Notes: generated by a model not told the origin, from the sequence alone. 64,000 bases of DNA from Hydractinia symbiolongicarpus (GCF_029227915.1 NC_079886.1:13321001-13385000); one strand, 5' to 3'. Shown: positions 36,960-47,587, numbered from the stretch's first letter. Made by a program: numbers and translations.

Positions 36960-37690
36960 TTCAGCTGTGCCTTCTGATATTAAGGTGGCAAAATCATTCG
37001 CATAGAAAAACCTTTTTGATAAACCATATAACAAAATTGAAAAGAGGGGTCAGATGGATGTTTATGTGATATTCTTCATGGAAAAGTTAATACTAACATC
37101 ATGCATAGAGCTCATACTGCTTTATCTCTTATCAAAATTGATTTAAATGATCATGAAAATTAGGGGCAACGGCAATGGTAGATTTAGGTTTTGCTCTGAA
37201 TTATGAGGTTAAACTTCTTAAAAGAAACGAGACGGTAAGTGAAAATCAAGTAATGAACTTCAAGAGAGAGGCTATTGATTTCTTGGCTAAAATGTGTTCT
37301 CACTTGATTTGGAAGAGTCGTTTGTCCTCCCATTATGCCTGAAAATATTATCCAAATTGGTCAGCTCGAAAGCCATTGCCCCTATTGTCGCTGACAAGTT
37401 TGAGTACCATAAATTTATCATAATGGCTGTCAAGGAGAGAAAAATCGAGTTTTTAAAGTTTGACAATGAAAGAGCAACGTTTGGATCTGTTTTTAATGAG
37501 TTTTTTGTCATATTCTAAAGATTTCGTTAAGTTTGCCAAAGTTATCAAGATTCTGCTGATCCTATCACATGGCCCAAATGGAACGTGACTTCAGTACTTA
37601 TTCAAATCTTCTAGTGGAAAATCAGAATACAGAAAGCTTAATAGTTCAAAAAGTCATCAATGCCCACAACCATCAATCATTTAATATGTA
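36960..37690 (+). pseudogene. hAT-like transposase remnant, C-terminal part
   Basis: Frames on + read LLKRNETVSENQVMNFKREA (37200), then KFAKVIKILLILSHG (37535) and, after a one-base shift, MAQMERDFSTYSNLLVENQN and LIVQKVINAH (37570-37680). The pattern LSHGQA-VERGFS-N...L-EN....I-QR is the C-terminal (dimerisation-type) end of hAT-like transposases. The copy has at least three frameshifts. Its zinc finger and catalytic N-terminal parts are not recognisable. Confidence 0.6.
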
Positions 37691-37699
37691 AATTACTGC

Positions 37700-38340
37700 A
37701 AAACTACAAATGTTACGCAAGCACAGGCAAGGTATCTGGCCTGTTAAAAGGAACGTACTCAGAGTTCGATGAAGTTAGCGAAAGAGGAAAAATATAAAAG
37801 CAAAGAACAATGACTTTGTTGCAATAAATATGAGTATTTACAAGCGAAAGGATCGATTTAAGTCATGAAATCGGCTGCCGATGACTTCGTGTTAAGACCA
37901 TTTGCCTATAAATGTTATCAATAAAAACTTACGATTCAGACCGTAGATGAGCTAACATTTATGCTTGATGGAGATTTGATCTGCGCACGGCATGGTTGCT
38001 GAATAAAAGTTCATGATGCCATTGTTGATTTAGAAGACTAGACCGGTTGCCTTGGTCTGCTCCATAATAAATCAATTTACATGTTACAGCTATCATAACA
38101 AAAAAATATAGGAACAAAGGCTAAAGGCTGAAATACACGATCCGTTTAAACGGAAGGTTTAAACCTGATGGATAAGTCATAGGTGAAATTTGATCTATCC
38201 GCCATTTCAAAAAGATGGACGTGTTCATCTTTTTTAATTAAACGGATGATCTTTCACTATTAAAATTTCGTAAATCTATTGTTTTGACGTTTGACGTCAT
38301 GTATCACTTTCGGAATATTATGCAAAATACAGTTGAAAAC
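37700..38340. other. Spacer, probably Harbinger element flank
   Basis: Short inverted strings occur around 38140-38240 (AAACGGA...TTTAAACC), which could belong to the Harbinger element's subterminal region. Nothing else is recognised. Confidence 0.35.
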
Positions 38341-38367
38341 TGCAATAAAAAGCAATAAGAAAGAGAA

Positions 38368-38736
38368 AATCGAGAAATTGAATTTACAGAGGATTTTATC
38401 GAGAAATGGCGTTAACGAACCTGTCTGTGGGATGTAACGTTGGCGTCGTTTAAAGACGGACGTGAAAAAGAAATGCTACAAAGAATTATCAACTATAATT
38501 TCAATAACCGGTAGTAGATATTTCTTCTACATTTTAAAAGTTAACATGAAAAATTCCTTTTTAAATATCTCTCTTTTCTCTTCTTTTAGAGAACGATGAA
38601 AGTGAAGATATATTCGTTACGATCTTATTATCTGAGGGTGTTAGTCAAAATGAAGACATCAAAAAAGAGTGGAGCGGGAGTTAACAAAACATTTGAATCA
38701 AAGTGCATGTATCCGAGACACAGTACATCATATTTT
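38368..38736 (+). pseudogene. MADF-domain protein of a Harbinger element, two exons
   Basis: Exon 1 reads EFTEDFIEKWR, one stop, then RTCLWDVTLASFKDGREKE, the first half of a MADF (MYB/SANT-like) DNA-binding domain. A likely intron runs from GTAGTAGATA (about 38511) to TTCTTTTAG (38589). Exon 2 (38590-38736, donor GTAAGT) reads, in one frame, SYYLRVLVKMKTSKKSGAG followed by VNKTFESKCMY, the second half of the domain. PIF/Harbinger transposons usually carry a transposase and a separate MYB/MADF-type protein that binds DNA and imports the transposase. The transposase lies next door on the opposite strand, in convergent orientation. The in-frame stop and the frame of exon 2 show decay. Confidence 0.65.
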
Positions 38737-38863
38737 GTAAGTACCGGTTGAAAATCCAAATACTAAACAAAGTATTCTTGCCAGTAAATACTTCTTTCGC
38801 TAATAGAGAGTAATTATTTATCCCACTGATGCATATTGGTTGCATAGTGTTTGACATGCCTCT

Positions 38864-39505
38864 TCATTTGGCGTCTTGAATACTTCGGGTATCAATGTTT
38901 TGGTTGTCAAAACTTCCAGGAGGTAAATATTGTAGGGGTGATTTATATCTCAGAAAGTTGTGCAGGACACAGCTTGCCAGAACAACCTTCTCAATATTCG
39001 TTGGGTTTAACTTCAGAGGGCTTAAGAACACTCGAAATCTATTGGTCATGATACCAAAAGCATTCCCGGAAACTCTACGTGCTCTTGATATACGATAATT
39101 AGCAATTTTTTCTTTTGTGAGCGACCTGGATGGGTATGGCTTGATGATTTTTCTTTGAATGGAAAAGCATCATTAGCTACAATAACGTAAGTTAGCAACA
39201 ACTCTCCAATATATCTCAGCGACGGTAGATCCAAATGTTTTTTTCTATAGCAGAAGAAGTGAGGGATTACGGAATACTCCACCATCACTGACTCTGTCGT
39301 TACAGCCAACGTCTTATAATTAGCATCAACTAGTGCTAAAAGCACTACACTAAAAGTACCTTTATATTTTAAAAAAAAGAGCCACTATTTTTGGCTTTAT
39401 TGATAACGATATGTTTGCCGTCCATGGCACCGATGCAATTTGGAAGTTCCATTGAGTCTCGCATGCTTCAGCTACTTCTTTCCATTCTTCGCTATTTGTT
39501 GGTGT
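38864..39505 (-). pseudogene. PIF/Harbinger transposase (DDE_Tnp_4), frameshifted
   Basis: From a splice-like acceptor (TTTAG|ACACC) at 39505, the - strand reads TPTNSEEWKEVAEACE, then NCIGAMDGKHIVINKAKNSG (first catalytic Asp, near 39430). VVLLALVDANYK follows and VIVANDAFPFKE (second Asp). The last blocks are NYRISRARRV..NAFGIMTNRFRVFLSP and VVLASCVLHNFLR, the typical Harbinger C-terminus. At least two frame changes (near 39375 and 39100) break it. Upstream exons are not clear, because a Tigger-type MITE and other repeats lie beyond 39980. Confidence 0.88.
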
Positions 39506-39564
39506 CTAAAATTTAAAGCAAACTTTTTATTACAATTTATAGGAATATTCGGACGATGAAAGGG

Positions 39565-39980
39565 TCAGACATGGCGGAAACCCAACAAGATAGCAAGAAA
39601 GAGGTGCTTAAAGTGAAGTAATCGGAGCATAAAAATACTCGAGAAACAAAAAAATAGATCAACAAAACGTCCGACAGAAAAGACTGCTACAGAATTCAAT
39701 AAATTTAGCAATGAAGATAGCTTAATTGAAACCGCAACAACCGTTTTAAATAATGTGGGGTCAGTATCTGAAACAACTCCGCTGGACGAGGAGGATGGAC
39801 AGACAGTGGCACACCCGTTGTGTAGTATTACATAAATATTATTTAAAGCACAATTCGGACAACTAGCTCCTCGGTTGTCATGTCCCAACATTTTGCAGTA
39901 TCCACAAAACCATTCTGGTATGGCTGTTAAACGACCTGGTTTTCCGCCACAGATGTCGTCTCCCAATACATCTTTGGAAG
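39565..39980 (-). pseudogene. Open frame with zinc-ribbon-like Cys motif, function unknown
   Basis: A frame of about 138 codons without stops on the - strand contains GGKPGRLTAIPEWFCGYC and SCPNCALNNIYVI. This gives a CGYC-x11-CPNC pattern that could bind zinc. Its apparent N-terminus beyond 39980 is made of the neighbouring MITE, so the true start was lost or is spliced. The second half (39570-39750) is hydrophobic. It could be an exon of a transposon or host gene. I do not recognise the family. Confidence 0.35.
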
Positions 39981-39982
39981 TA

Positions 39983-40472
39983 CAGTGGACTGACTCTCTG
40001 TAACTCGAACCCCTATAACTCGAATCTCTCCTTAACTCGAACGATTTCGCTGGCACGGTGGGAATTTCCTAATAAACTCTCATAACACACTCTATTACTC
40101 GAACCCCTATAACTCGAATTTCTCCTTAACTCAAACGTTTTCTTTGGTCTGTTCGGGTATTTCCTCTCTATAACTCGAACGTCGTGATATGTATCTAAAA
40201 CTTTATATGACACAAGCAGGTTTTTTGCATTGTTTTCATTCGAAGGAAACGTAAACGATTCTTTGCCTACAAGGTCGAAATTTTATCCTGTACAAAGAAA
40301 GATTTCTTTACCATTCCATATTCCAAGGGGGGGAAAGTACACTTAATTGGCCATTTATACAAATTTTATACAAAGACTTGGAAAAACCCCGAATTCTTTA
40401 CTACTCGAACATCTTTGTAACTCGAACGGTTTCCTATTCCCCGTGGCTGTTCGAGTTATAGAGAGCTAACTG
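39983..40472. mobile_element. pogo/Tigger-type MITE, 490 bp
   Basis: The left end CAGTGGACTGACTCTCTGTA and right end CTCTATAACTCGAACAGCC (reverse strand, ending CAGTTAGC...) are inverted and each is flanked by TA (39981-39982 and 40473-40474). This is the target duplication of the Tc1/mariner/pogo superfamily. CTATAACTCGAAC-type units repeat several times inside the left end. No coding region. It is inserted at the upstream edge of the 39565 frame. Confidence 0.85.
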
Positions 40473-40637
40473 TATCGTATTATAACTTTCCTTAAATTTT
40501 CATCTTCTTTTTATAAAAACGATTGAGAGAAAAAATATTACCTTCATATAACGTTCTTTTGAATTGCTGTATATTGCATCGCAAACCTCTTAAATAATTT
40601 TGCCAAGTGTGCTGTGGACACGAAAGATATGTTGCAT

Positions 40638-40912
40638 ATATAGGTGAATATTTATCATAGCACATCCGTATTTCATTCTCAACAGAGAATGCTTCACCCC
40701 GATCAGACCTCTGATCATGCTCCCAGTTCTGGGGACCGCGGATCGAATCCCGCTCACTGCTTGGCAGTATGTTACTGATGAACAAAGTAGTTCTTCTTCA
40801 ATATGACTTACACGCATTATACTCGCCCGTCATGATCAGAGGTCTGATCGGGGTGAAGCATTCTCTGTTGAGAATGAAATACGGATGTGCTATGATAAAT
40901 ATTCACCTATAT
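40638..40912. repeat. Perfect 82-bp inverted repeat around a SINE
   Basis: 40638-40719 and 40831-40912 are exact reverse complements as far as I can read (ATATAGGTGAATATTT...CTCTGATCATG). The 111-bp loop holds a SINE copy. The left arm continues outward into non-repeated DNA with a GTAATATT donor-like sequence (near 40542). The right arm leads toward another SINE copy. Confidence 0.9.
40720..40804 (+). mobile_element. SINE copy, 5' truncated
   Basis: Starts CTCCCAGTTCTGGGGACCGC, carries the B-box GGATCGAATCC and ends AGTAGTTCTTCTTCAATAT. It is near-identical to the longer copy at 40961. Confidence 0.85.
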
Positions 40913-40960
40913 GTATACACACCATCCGGATAAACTATGTGAGTTCATCACTAACATATT

Positions 40961-41077
40961 GCCGCACGTAGTGTAGTGGGTTCGTCTGCGGCTCCCAGGT
41001 CTGGGGACCGCGGATCGAATCCCGCTCACTGCTTGGCAGTATGTTACTGATGAACAAAGTAGTTCTTCTTCAATATA
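40961..41077 (+). mobile_element. tRNA-derived SINE, longest copy
   Basis: The 5' part GCCGCACGTAGTGTAGTGGG contains an A-box-like TAGTGTAGTGGG (40969-40980). The B-box GGATCGAATCC is at 41012-41022. Spacing and sequence fit an internal RNA polymerase III promoter from a tRNA. The 3' part CAGTATGTTACTGATGAAC... is shared with the copies at 13941 and 40720 and is the SINE-specific tail. No poly-A is obvious. Confidence 0.85.
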
Positions 41078-42245
41078 ATATGTTAAATATTGGAATAACT
41101 AGCACCCATTGCTAACACACGAATTGTTGCAGCAAGCTTTATGCAAGGACTAAGCTCAGCGCTATCACTGTGTCTTGTTTTTGTATGGATGACTCTGTAA
41201 TTGCAAGCAATTCATCAGAAACATCTGGACTCATTCTCAAAACCGTTTCGTATTCACACAGATCTTCTTGTTAAACAACATGTGACGAACTTATTTTTAT
41301 TATTTTATACTTCTGAAAGTACTGAAAAAATTGATATTTACTTTGCGAGTAAAGATAAGGAAAGTAAACATTTGTGAATAAAGATAAAGCCACCATATTG
41401 CGCGTTCGATTTGTTGTTGATTGTTTCCGATCTGTATATTTATTCAAATTTGGCGCCATCTCATCATAACAAACTTCATCGTTCTAAGCTCGTAGTATGT
41501 TGTGGAAAAGAGGCTCAAAAAATATTTTTGTTTGTCGTTAGCTACAGATTTTTTTTAAGTTAAGAAGTTTAAACGAAGGTTATAAAATGTTCCTACTTGT
41601 ATAGTACATAAAATATTCTTATTTATCTCAAGTCAAATATCTCATTTTGTTTAATGGCCTGCTTACTTTCACACAATGAAAATTATGTAAAAATGTTGTT
41701 AAAAAGATTTAGATACTTAGTTGTGAAATATTGTTATTTGTTATCAAAGTAGTTATCTTAAGGGATTTTAGGATTCAGAAATCTATAATTTTTTTTCTTT
41801 AGCTTGAAATTTATTTTCTGCCTGCCACAAAATAATTGTTTTGTTCGCCTCTCCTTAAATGTAACGTAGAGTTGCTCCGCGTTTGCTTAGAAACGCGATC
41901 AAGCTTGCAACCAGAATCTCAATTAGCTAGCAAACTCAGGAATCAAAAATAGTTGGTGAAGAGAGTCAGTTATATAGACAACGATATTAGAATATGGATT
42001 ACAACAGGAGGAAAATGGATTATGATTTCGTTAGCGAGAGTTCGCTATATCTGGGGTTTTGTAATACGGAATCTACTGTATTGGAAACGGTGTCGAAATG
42101 AAGATACGTTAAATCTAAATTTGTTTTGCATATCCTCTTATTGCACTGCACCACCTAGGGATTTTCGTCTTCAATACCCAAATCTAAATAAATTAGAGTA
42201 CTACTTTGTCCGGCACTCATCGACCGCCGTACTAATTGCATATTA
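41078..42245. other. Spacer, one unassigned open frame
   Basis: A 97-codon frame at 41953-42246 (+) has no motif I know. The rest is AT-rich non-coding DNA. Confidence 0.4.
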
Positions 42246-42509
42246 GTCCAGGAAGAAATTTTTTGAATCAAACCAGTTTATGACATTCGCTAATGTGCAT
42301 TCCGTTTGTCTTGCTTTATTGACTTTTGACCGAAATAGAATCTGATAGAGGACAAAATTTCAAATTTTATTAATAGTTTATGACATTATTCGTTATTCGC
42401 ACTCTGTTTTTCCTTTTTGCTGACTTTAGGCTCAAATGATTAAGATTTTTCGGAAAAACAGTTCCTAATCGAATATTAGCCCATGACACGAGTTTATAAC
42501 TATTCGTTA

Positions 42510-43406
42510 CTAGTCGATAAAAGCCCGTGGAAAAATCCACTTAGGCAGGATAAAAATGAAAATGAAGCGTTATTTGAATTGTGATGACGTCAGCAATCCA
42601 TCCACAAAAAAACATTAGAAACTTGTTTTCACGTTAGGGTTGTGTAGAGCTTAAAATGCTGATCAAGAAAATGTATATAATCATATGCTTTTGATAAGCG
42701 GTTAATGAGATATAAGGGTTTAAAAATTTTGTTGACGTCAGCAACGGCCTGGTGAAAATCTAAAAAATTTTTTTTAGAAATTTGTATACCTGTTACCTTC
42801 ATCGCATAGATCTTGAAACGCTGATTAAGAAAATGTATAATATTGTATGTTTTTGACAAACGCCTAAGGAGATATAAGGGTTTAAAAATTTTGCTGACGT
42901 CAGCAAAGTCTCTACCAAAAGTTCCAAAAAAAATTTTTTCACAAATTCGCACACCCGTTGCATTCATCGTATAGATCTTGAAATGTTGACCAAGAAAATG
43001 TATAGGAACATGAACTTTTGACAAACGGTTGCAGAGATATTGGGGTTTGTAGGTTTTGTGATGACGTCATGAACCCGTCCATTCCGAAACAGATTCGGGG
43101 ACCCAGGTTTGGAAAAATAACCTAAATTGGTCCCAGGTGGTCCCTAGTTACGCACGCGGTGAAAAATCATTGACGTCACTATCTCGTTCTCAAGTTATTT
43201 GGCCTCAAAGTTTTAAATGCACTGTAATGGCTTCATTAATTTAATATAGGATATTGACGTTAAAGTAGTGTTATTGACGTCGCGGCCTAACGTCAGAAAG
43301 TTTTACATTTAAGACATAAATTTTTCGGCAACATCAAAGGAAAATGAGCACATCCACTTTGCCTGTTACAGACACACAGACACACTCTCCGTATTATTAT
43401 AAGAGA
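42510..43406 (-). mobile_element. Non-autonomous Helitron (897 bp)
   Basis: On the - strand it starts TCTCTTATAATAATACGG and ends with a GTGGATTTTTCCAC hairpin, GGGC..., and CTAG, followed by T. The + strand bases 42510-42513 are CTAG, with A at 42509. These are canonical Helitron features (5' TC, 3' hairpin, CTRR, A^T target). Inside are three diverged copies of a 150-163-bp unit, each starting GACGTCAGCA (42582, 42733, 42896). Several TGACGTCA palindromes occur. There is no protein gene. The long - strand frame at 42629-43024 is produced by the repeat. Confidence 0.9.
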
Positions 43407-43961
43407 CTAGTCGATAAGGCCCGTGAAAAAATCCACTTAAGCAGAATAGGAGAAAAAAACAGCCGAAATTTAAATTTTGCTGACGTCAGTAGAGACATGT
43501 CAAAACACAAATTTTTTTTTCAGAAATGTGTATGCCTGTTGCCTTCATCGTATAGATCTTGAAACGCTAATCAAGAAAATGTATTGGATCATGTACTTGT
43601 GACAAACGGATGCAGAGATATTAGGGTTTAAAGGTTTTTTGATGATGTCATCAACCTGTCCATTCCGAAGCAGATTTGGGGACCTAGGTTTGGGAAACTT
43701 ACTCAAATTGGTCCCAGGTGGTCCCTAGTTACCCACGCGGTGAAAAATCATTGACGTCACCATCTCGTTTCCAAGTTATTTGGCTTCACTAATCTTAATT
43801 AACTTTCCTTTGACGTCAATATTATTTTAACGTTAAAGTTTGGTAAATTACAGAACAATTATATAGGCGATATGTTTTATAGAATTTGTTAAAGAAAATT
43901 ATAAAGAATATAATCCAATTTGCAAAAGTCACAGACAGACAGAAATGGCGTATTATATAGA
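43407..43961 (-). mobile_element. Non-autonomous Helitron (555 bp), directly adjoining
   Basis: Same family and orientation as 42510-43406. On the - strand it begins TCTATATAATACGCC at 43961, preceded by A (T at 43962 on +), and ends at CTAG (43407-43410 on +). Its 3' CTAG abuts the 5' TC of the neighbour with no base between. Contains GATGATGTCATCAACC and CCCTAGTTACCCACGCGG. Confidence 0.9.
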
Positions 43962-44329
43962 TTCTTACTCCATTTCTCTTCTTTCCCTAAATTAAGCTCG
44001 AGATAAAACTTTGAGAAGAAAAAATATTAAATCGAACACCAGTTTATGATATTATTCGTTAAATGCATTCAATTTGTCTTGCTTTATTGACTTTTTGCTG
44101 AAAGAGGATCTGTCAGATCAAAATTTTTCGAATATAACATCATTCTATAACATTATTTATTATACGCACTCCGTTTTTCTTCTTTTTGAACCCAAGAAAA
44201 AAATTTGGAGAAGTAAATTTTTCAATCGAACAACACTTTATGATATTATTCGCTATGTGCATTCTGTTTGCCTAGTTTTGGTGATTTTAGGCCTAGCTGA
44301 AGAAAAGTTCTCTGAAAAGGGTTCCGAAT

Positions 44330-44460
44330 CGAATCAACCTCGTCCCCAGGGCTTGTTAGGCTTTTTATATTTGGACGGCCTGAACAAGGCCCTGACCCTG
44401 GCTGGTCACTTGACAAATTTGATTGGCCGTAAGAACTCGCATAATTAAAACGCGTCCCGC
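44330..44460. repeat. Palindromic repeat with CCTCGTCCCCAGGGC ends
   Basis: AACCTCGTCCCCAGGGC (44338) and GGCCCTGACCCTGGCTGGTCAC (44390) form partly inverted blocks. A shorter, reversed version joins both blocks at 49845-49885. It looks like a small MITE family adjoining the 110-bp array. Confidence 0.55.
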
Positions 44461-45180
44461 AAGTGATATTAGAGGCAAAATTATGTGGCGAGAAAAAATC
44501 AAAATTCGAGAACTTTTACTGGTGATGGACCGCGGATTAGCAATTCAAAAAGTAGCTCTTTAAAAATGTTGGCTGTTATTCTGTGGGTGTCGCGTTTGGT
44601 TTGGTTTTTGATGTTGTTCTACTAGCTAAATGTAGCTAGATTCAAAATTTTGGAAAAACATTATTTTTGATATGGAACTGCAACAGTTCTGAAAGTATTT
44701 TACCAGAAAGAAGATTAACAATAACTGGTTGAAAACAGGTTTGAGTATCTTGTGTTGCTAAAAACTCACTCTGTTAAATGAACTGAAGAAGGAACGAACT
44801 TCACAAGCGATCAAAACTGTCATACATATATAGCTAGCTATATGTAACATAATGTTTAGCTATGGAAAAGTAAGTGTATATCATCTTGTGTGCTAGGGTA
44901 GACTTAAAAGTACTTATTATTATTTAATATTTTGCTTTATGATTTCTTGTTCCTGCATCGAATATGGGTAGGCCTCGTATCTTACACAGGAACCGTAGGC
45001 TATGTACCATTTTGTGTTCTGTTAGAGTATTACTTTGTGATTTGTGTTCTCACTGTACTTTCAACATTCATCATTATTGTATGATATTCTTGTGTATGGA
45101 CAATATATACAAATCCTTGTCAGTAAAACCCTTACAGTAGTTTTGTTTGTTCTGTAATATTTCTAATTCTTACATTTTCA
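44461..45180. other. Spacer upstream of the DUF6589-like gene
   Basis: No coding region recognised. It ends with a splice-acceptor-like TTCTTACATTTTCAG at 45167-45181, so an upstream exon of the following gene may lie here. Confidence 0.4.
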
Positions 45181-45183
45181 GAA

Positions 45184-47104
45184 AATGGAGAATGCAAACA
45201 TAGCATGGCAGCAGCTATAACACCAAAGAAGTTTTATCCAAGAAAAAATGTTTTGCAACAGGGAGTGTGTAGATTATGTGGAAAATCCACTCAGCAGAGA
45301 CACCTAATCAAAATTTTTTCTAAAATTGGATTGGCAAAAAATCTTGCTTCAAAAGTGCATGAAGTGTGTGGCATAGGTATCAACGAGCATGACTGTATAA
45401 CGAATGTCGTTTGCCGAACATGCAAATCTTTTATTACCAAGGTTGAGGAGTACAGGAAATCTTGTCACAAGGTCCAAGGTGAACTTAATCGAAACATGTC
45501 TGTCAAGAGAATGCTGCTACGCGAAGATTGTAACACAATCACAAGCAAAAATGAACCTTCTCCTAGGAAATTATTTGATTTAACAAACGTACAAAGTGCA
45601 GATAACATTGATAAGAGAATATTGAATCAAGTGACAGTATTTTGAAAAAAATGAACAATGTTTTTGGCACAAAAGAAACCTGGTTTTAAAGATGTTTTTG
45701 TCAACTTATTACTCTCTGATCTGAATATGGCATGTAAAAGTCTATGCAGGGGAGAGATGAAAATGGTTCAACTTTACTTAACAATACCTATGATGGACTT
45801 TCAAATTTGCAGATCAAAAATATCAAAACTGAGATGTTGAAAATCCCCTATTTTGTCGATATTCGGGAAACAATTGATGGTGATATTGAAAGTAGGCAGA
45901 ATGAAATAAAATATGCTTTCATTTACTCAATTCTGATGCAGTCACGTTCACGAACTAAGTTTATTTCAAAGAATTAACACCATTCTTTTAATAGAAGGTG
46001 GTTGCAGTAAACAGGTGTGTATGTATATTTTGTTTTTAGTTGCAGATACGGTTTCAAAGATTTGTGTTTGCTTGTGCCCGAGCAGAAGAGAGGTTTTATT
46101 GGATTTGATTGGTGGTCATCTTTTGCAATATTCATACCACCTCTTGCATAAACCTGAATCCATTGCTGAGAATGGAACGATAAAGTATTTTAGGGAGAAG
46201 TTTCGTCGAAAAAATGTTACTCCTGCTAAAGTACTGGATTCTTTTGATGGATGTGAGGAATTATTTATCAGTCTTGGACGTGCATATATTGTTGTTACAC
46301 TAATGAAGTTTTTTGGAATGGAAAGTTTGAAGGATAAACCATCTGTTTACCCTTTCCCTACTAACTTTGTTCATAAATCTGATGCTGAGAAGACGCGTAT
46401 ATGAATAACATATTGACAAAGTTTTTAGATAAATACTTGCTGCAGAAATCCCCACCAAGAGATGGTGATGATTTTGTTGAAAATTATGGTTTTTGCGTAA
46501 TATTTCTTACGATCCTGGTTCTGCAACTCAAGGATGCAGCAAAAGAAGGTGATGGAAACCGTACTCTTATCAACCAAAAGATGCTTTTAAATGTGTTTAA
46601 ATCTTTAGGTTCTTACAGCAAATATGCTCTGGAAATGTTTGTCAGCATTGCTCAAGTTGAGTGTTTACTGACACCACGATTATCTGAGGAGTTTAAGTGG
46701 GGCAATTTTGTCAACTGGCGTGGCGATAAGGGGAAAATATTGAAGACGACCTTCCTCACGAGGTTGTGAATAAAGTTTCCAAAAATATAGTTCAGAGAAT
46801 GGGTCCTAACAAGACAATATCATCTATAACTAAAATTACTGAAGCTGCTAACGGAATTTAAGAAATCCTGGAAAATTATGACAAAAATGCTAATATACAC
46901 AGATCCTCTACACAACATAGCACCAGTGATGCTTTTGAAGATGAGAATGAAATGATATTAGATCTTCTCGAACTAAAACCTTTTCACCATTCATCAGGTC
47001 GTTTCCATAACAGTTTCCCAGCTATAAAAAGGTCACCTTTGCGCTATATGAACGTGACAGATTTTCACAATTGGTTGAAAAAACACAGAGATGAAGTAGT
47101 TTGA
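45184..47104 (+). pseudogene. DUF6589-like transposon-associated gene, frameshifted
   Basis: 45205-45645 encodes a zinc-binding N-terminus with CRLCGK, VVCRTCKSFI and about 50 residues between the Cys pairs, like treble-clef/ZAD-type fingers. A middle part (45660-45975) reads in two frames (TEMLKIPYFVDIRETIDGDI). 46030-46400 and 46401-46770 carry a long conserved region: LIGGHLLQYSYHLLHKPES, FREKFRRKNVTPAK, GFCVIFLTILVLQLKDAAKEG, FVNWRGDKGK. After a further shift come NKVSKNIVQRMGPNKTISS and, near 47030, SPLRYMNVTDFHNWLKKHRD. This succession resembles the DUF6589 family common in cnidarian genomes, whose function is unknown. Frameshifts at 46397 and 46735 and a TAA at 46858 indicate a pseudogene. 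An upstream acceptor at 45181 suggests it was spliced. Confidence 0.6.
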
Positions 47105-47267
47105 AATTAGTTGCATTTATTTTCTTTAATATTTTTTACAATTTTATGTTATGATATATATTATATATGATATATATTATATACCTTAAAGGTAAAATAT
47201 TAATTCGAGTTAACGTACAAAAAAGATATGCATCTGAAATTGCACAAGTGGAAGCTTTTTTTGTTTG

Positions 47268-47345
47268 AGTTCTTTTCTAAGTTTGATGGACAGAGTTCTT
47301 TTCTAAGTTTGATGGACAGAGTTCTTTTCTAAGTTTGATGGACCA
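47268..47345. repeat. 26-bp tandem repeat, three copies
   Basis: AGTTCTTTTCTAAGTTTGAT plus GGACAG repeats at 47268, 47294 and 47320 with almost no differences. It directly follows an AT-rich dinucleotide region (47155-47180). Confidence 0.95.
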
Positions 47346-47587
47346 GAGACATAAAAATTGTCAAATTTGCTCCATAATAAAATATACAGAAAAGTCAGTG
47401 TTTATATTGCATAAAAATAGTTTTTTCATATCCTTGTTATAAAAAAAAAACTCACAAATTTTTAACACCTAGGAGCATAACATTTAATAAGGTCGTACAT
47501 ATTTTTTGAGTACGTTTCATCGCAAATACCAAATTTATCAAACATATCGTCCAAGGTATGTAACTGTTGTAAGATGTCTTCAATACA

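Larger units (their letters stand above)
42250..44340. repeat. About 110-bp tandem array split by two Helitrons
   Basis: The unit (TTTATGACATTATTCG then a GCACTCCGTTT-like block, then TTTTTGCTGA, then ATCGAA) recurs near 42277, 42368 and 42490, and again near 44045, 44145 and 44230. Removing 42510-43961 rejoins ...ATTCGTTA to TTCTTACTCC, restoring a unit. A related single unit lies at 49885-49975. Confidence 0.7.

Noticed and set aside
40492-40817. Overlapping - strand frames of 75-97 codons.
   Set aside because: They read through the SINE and one arm of the 82-bp inverted repeat. The part beyond (40500-40640) could be an exon but lacks independent support.
42629-43024. 131-residue - strand frame with internal repeats (IHFL-Q-FK-Y).
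   Set aside because: It lies wholly inside a non-coding Helitron. Its repeats are those of the element's 150-163-bp DNA unit, and other copies are not open.
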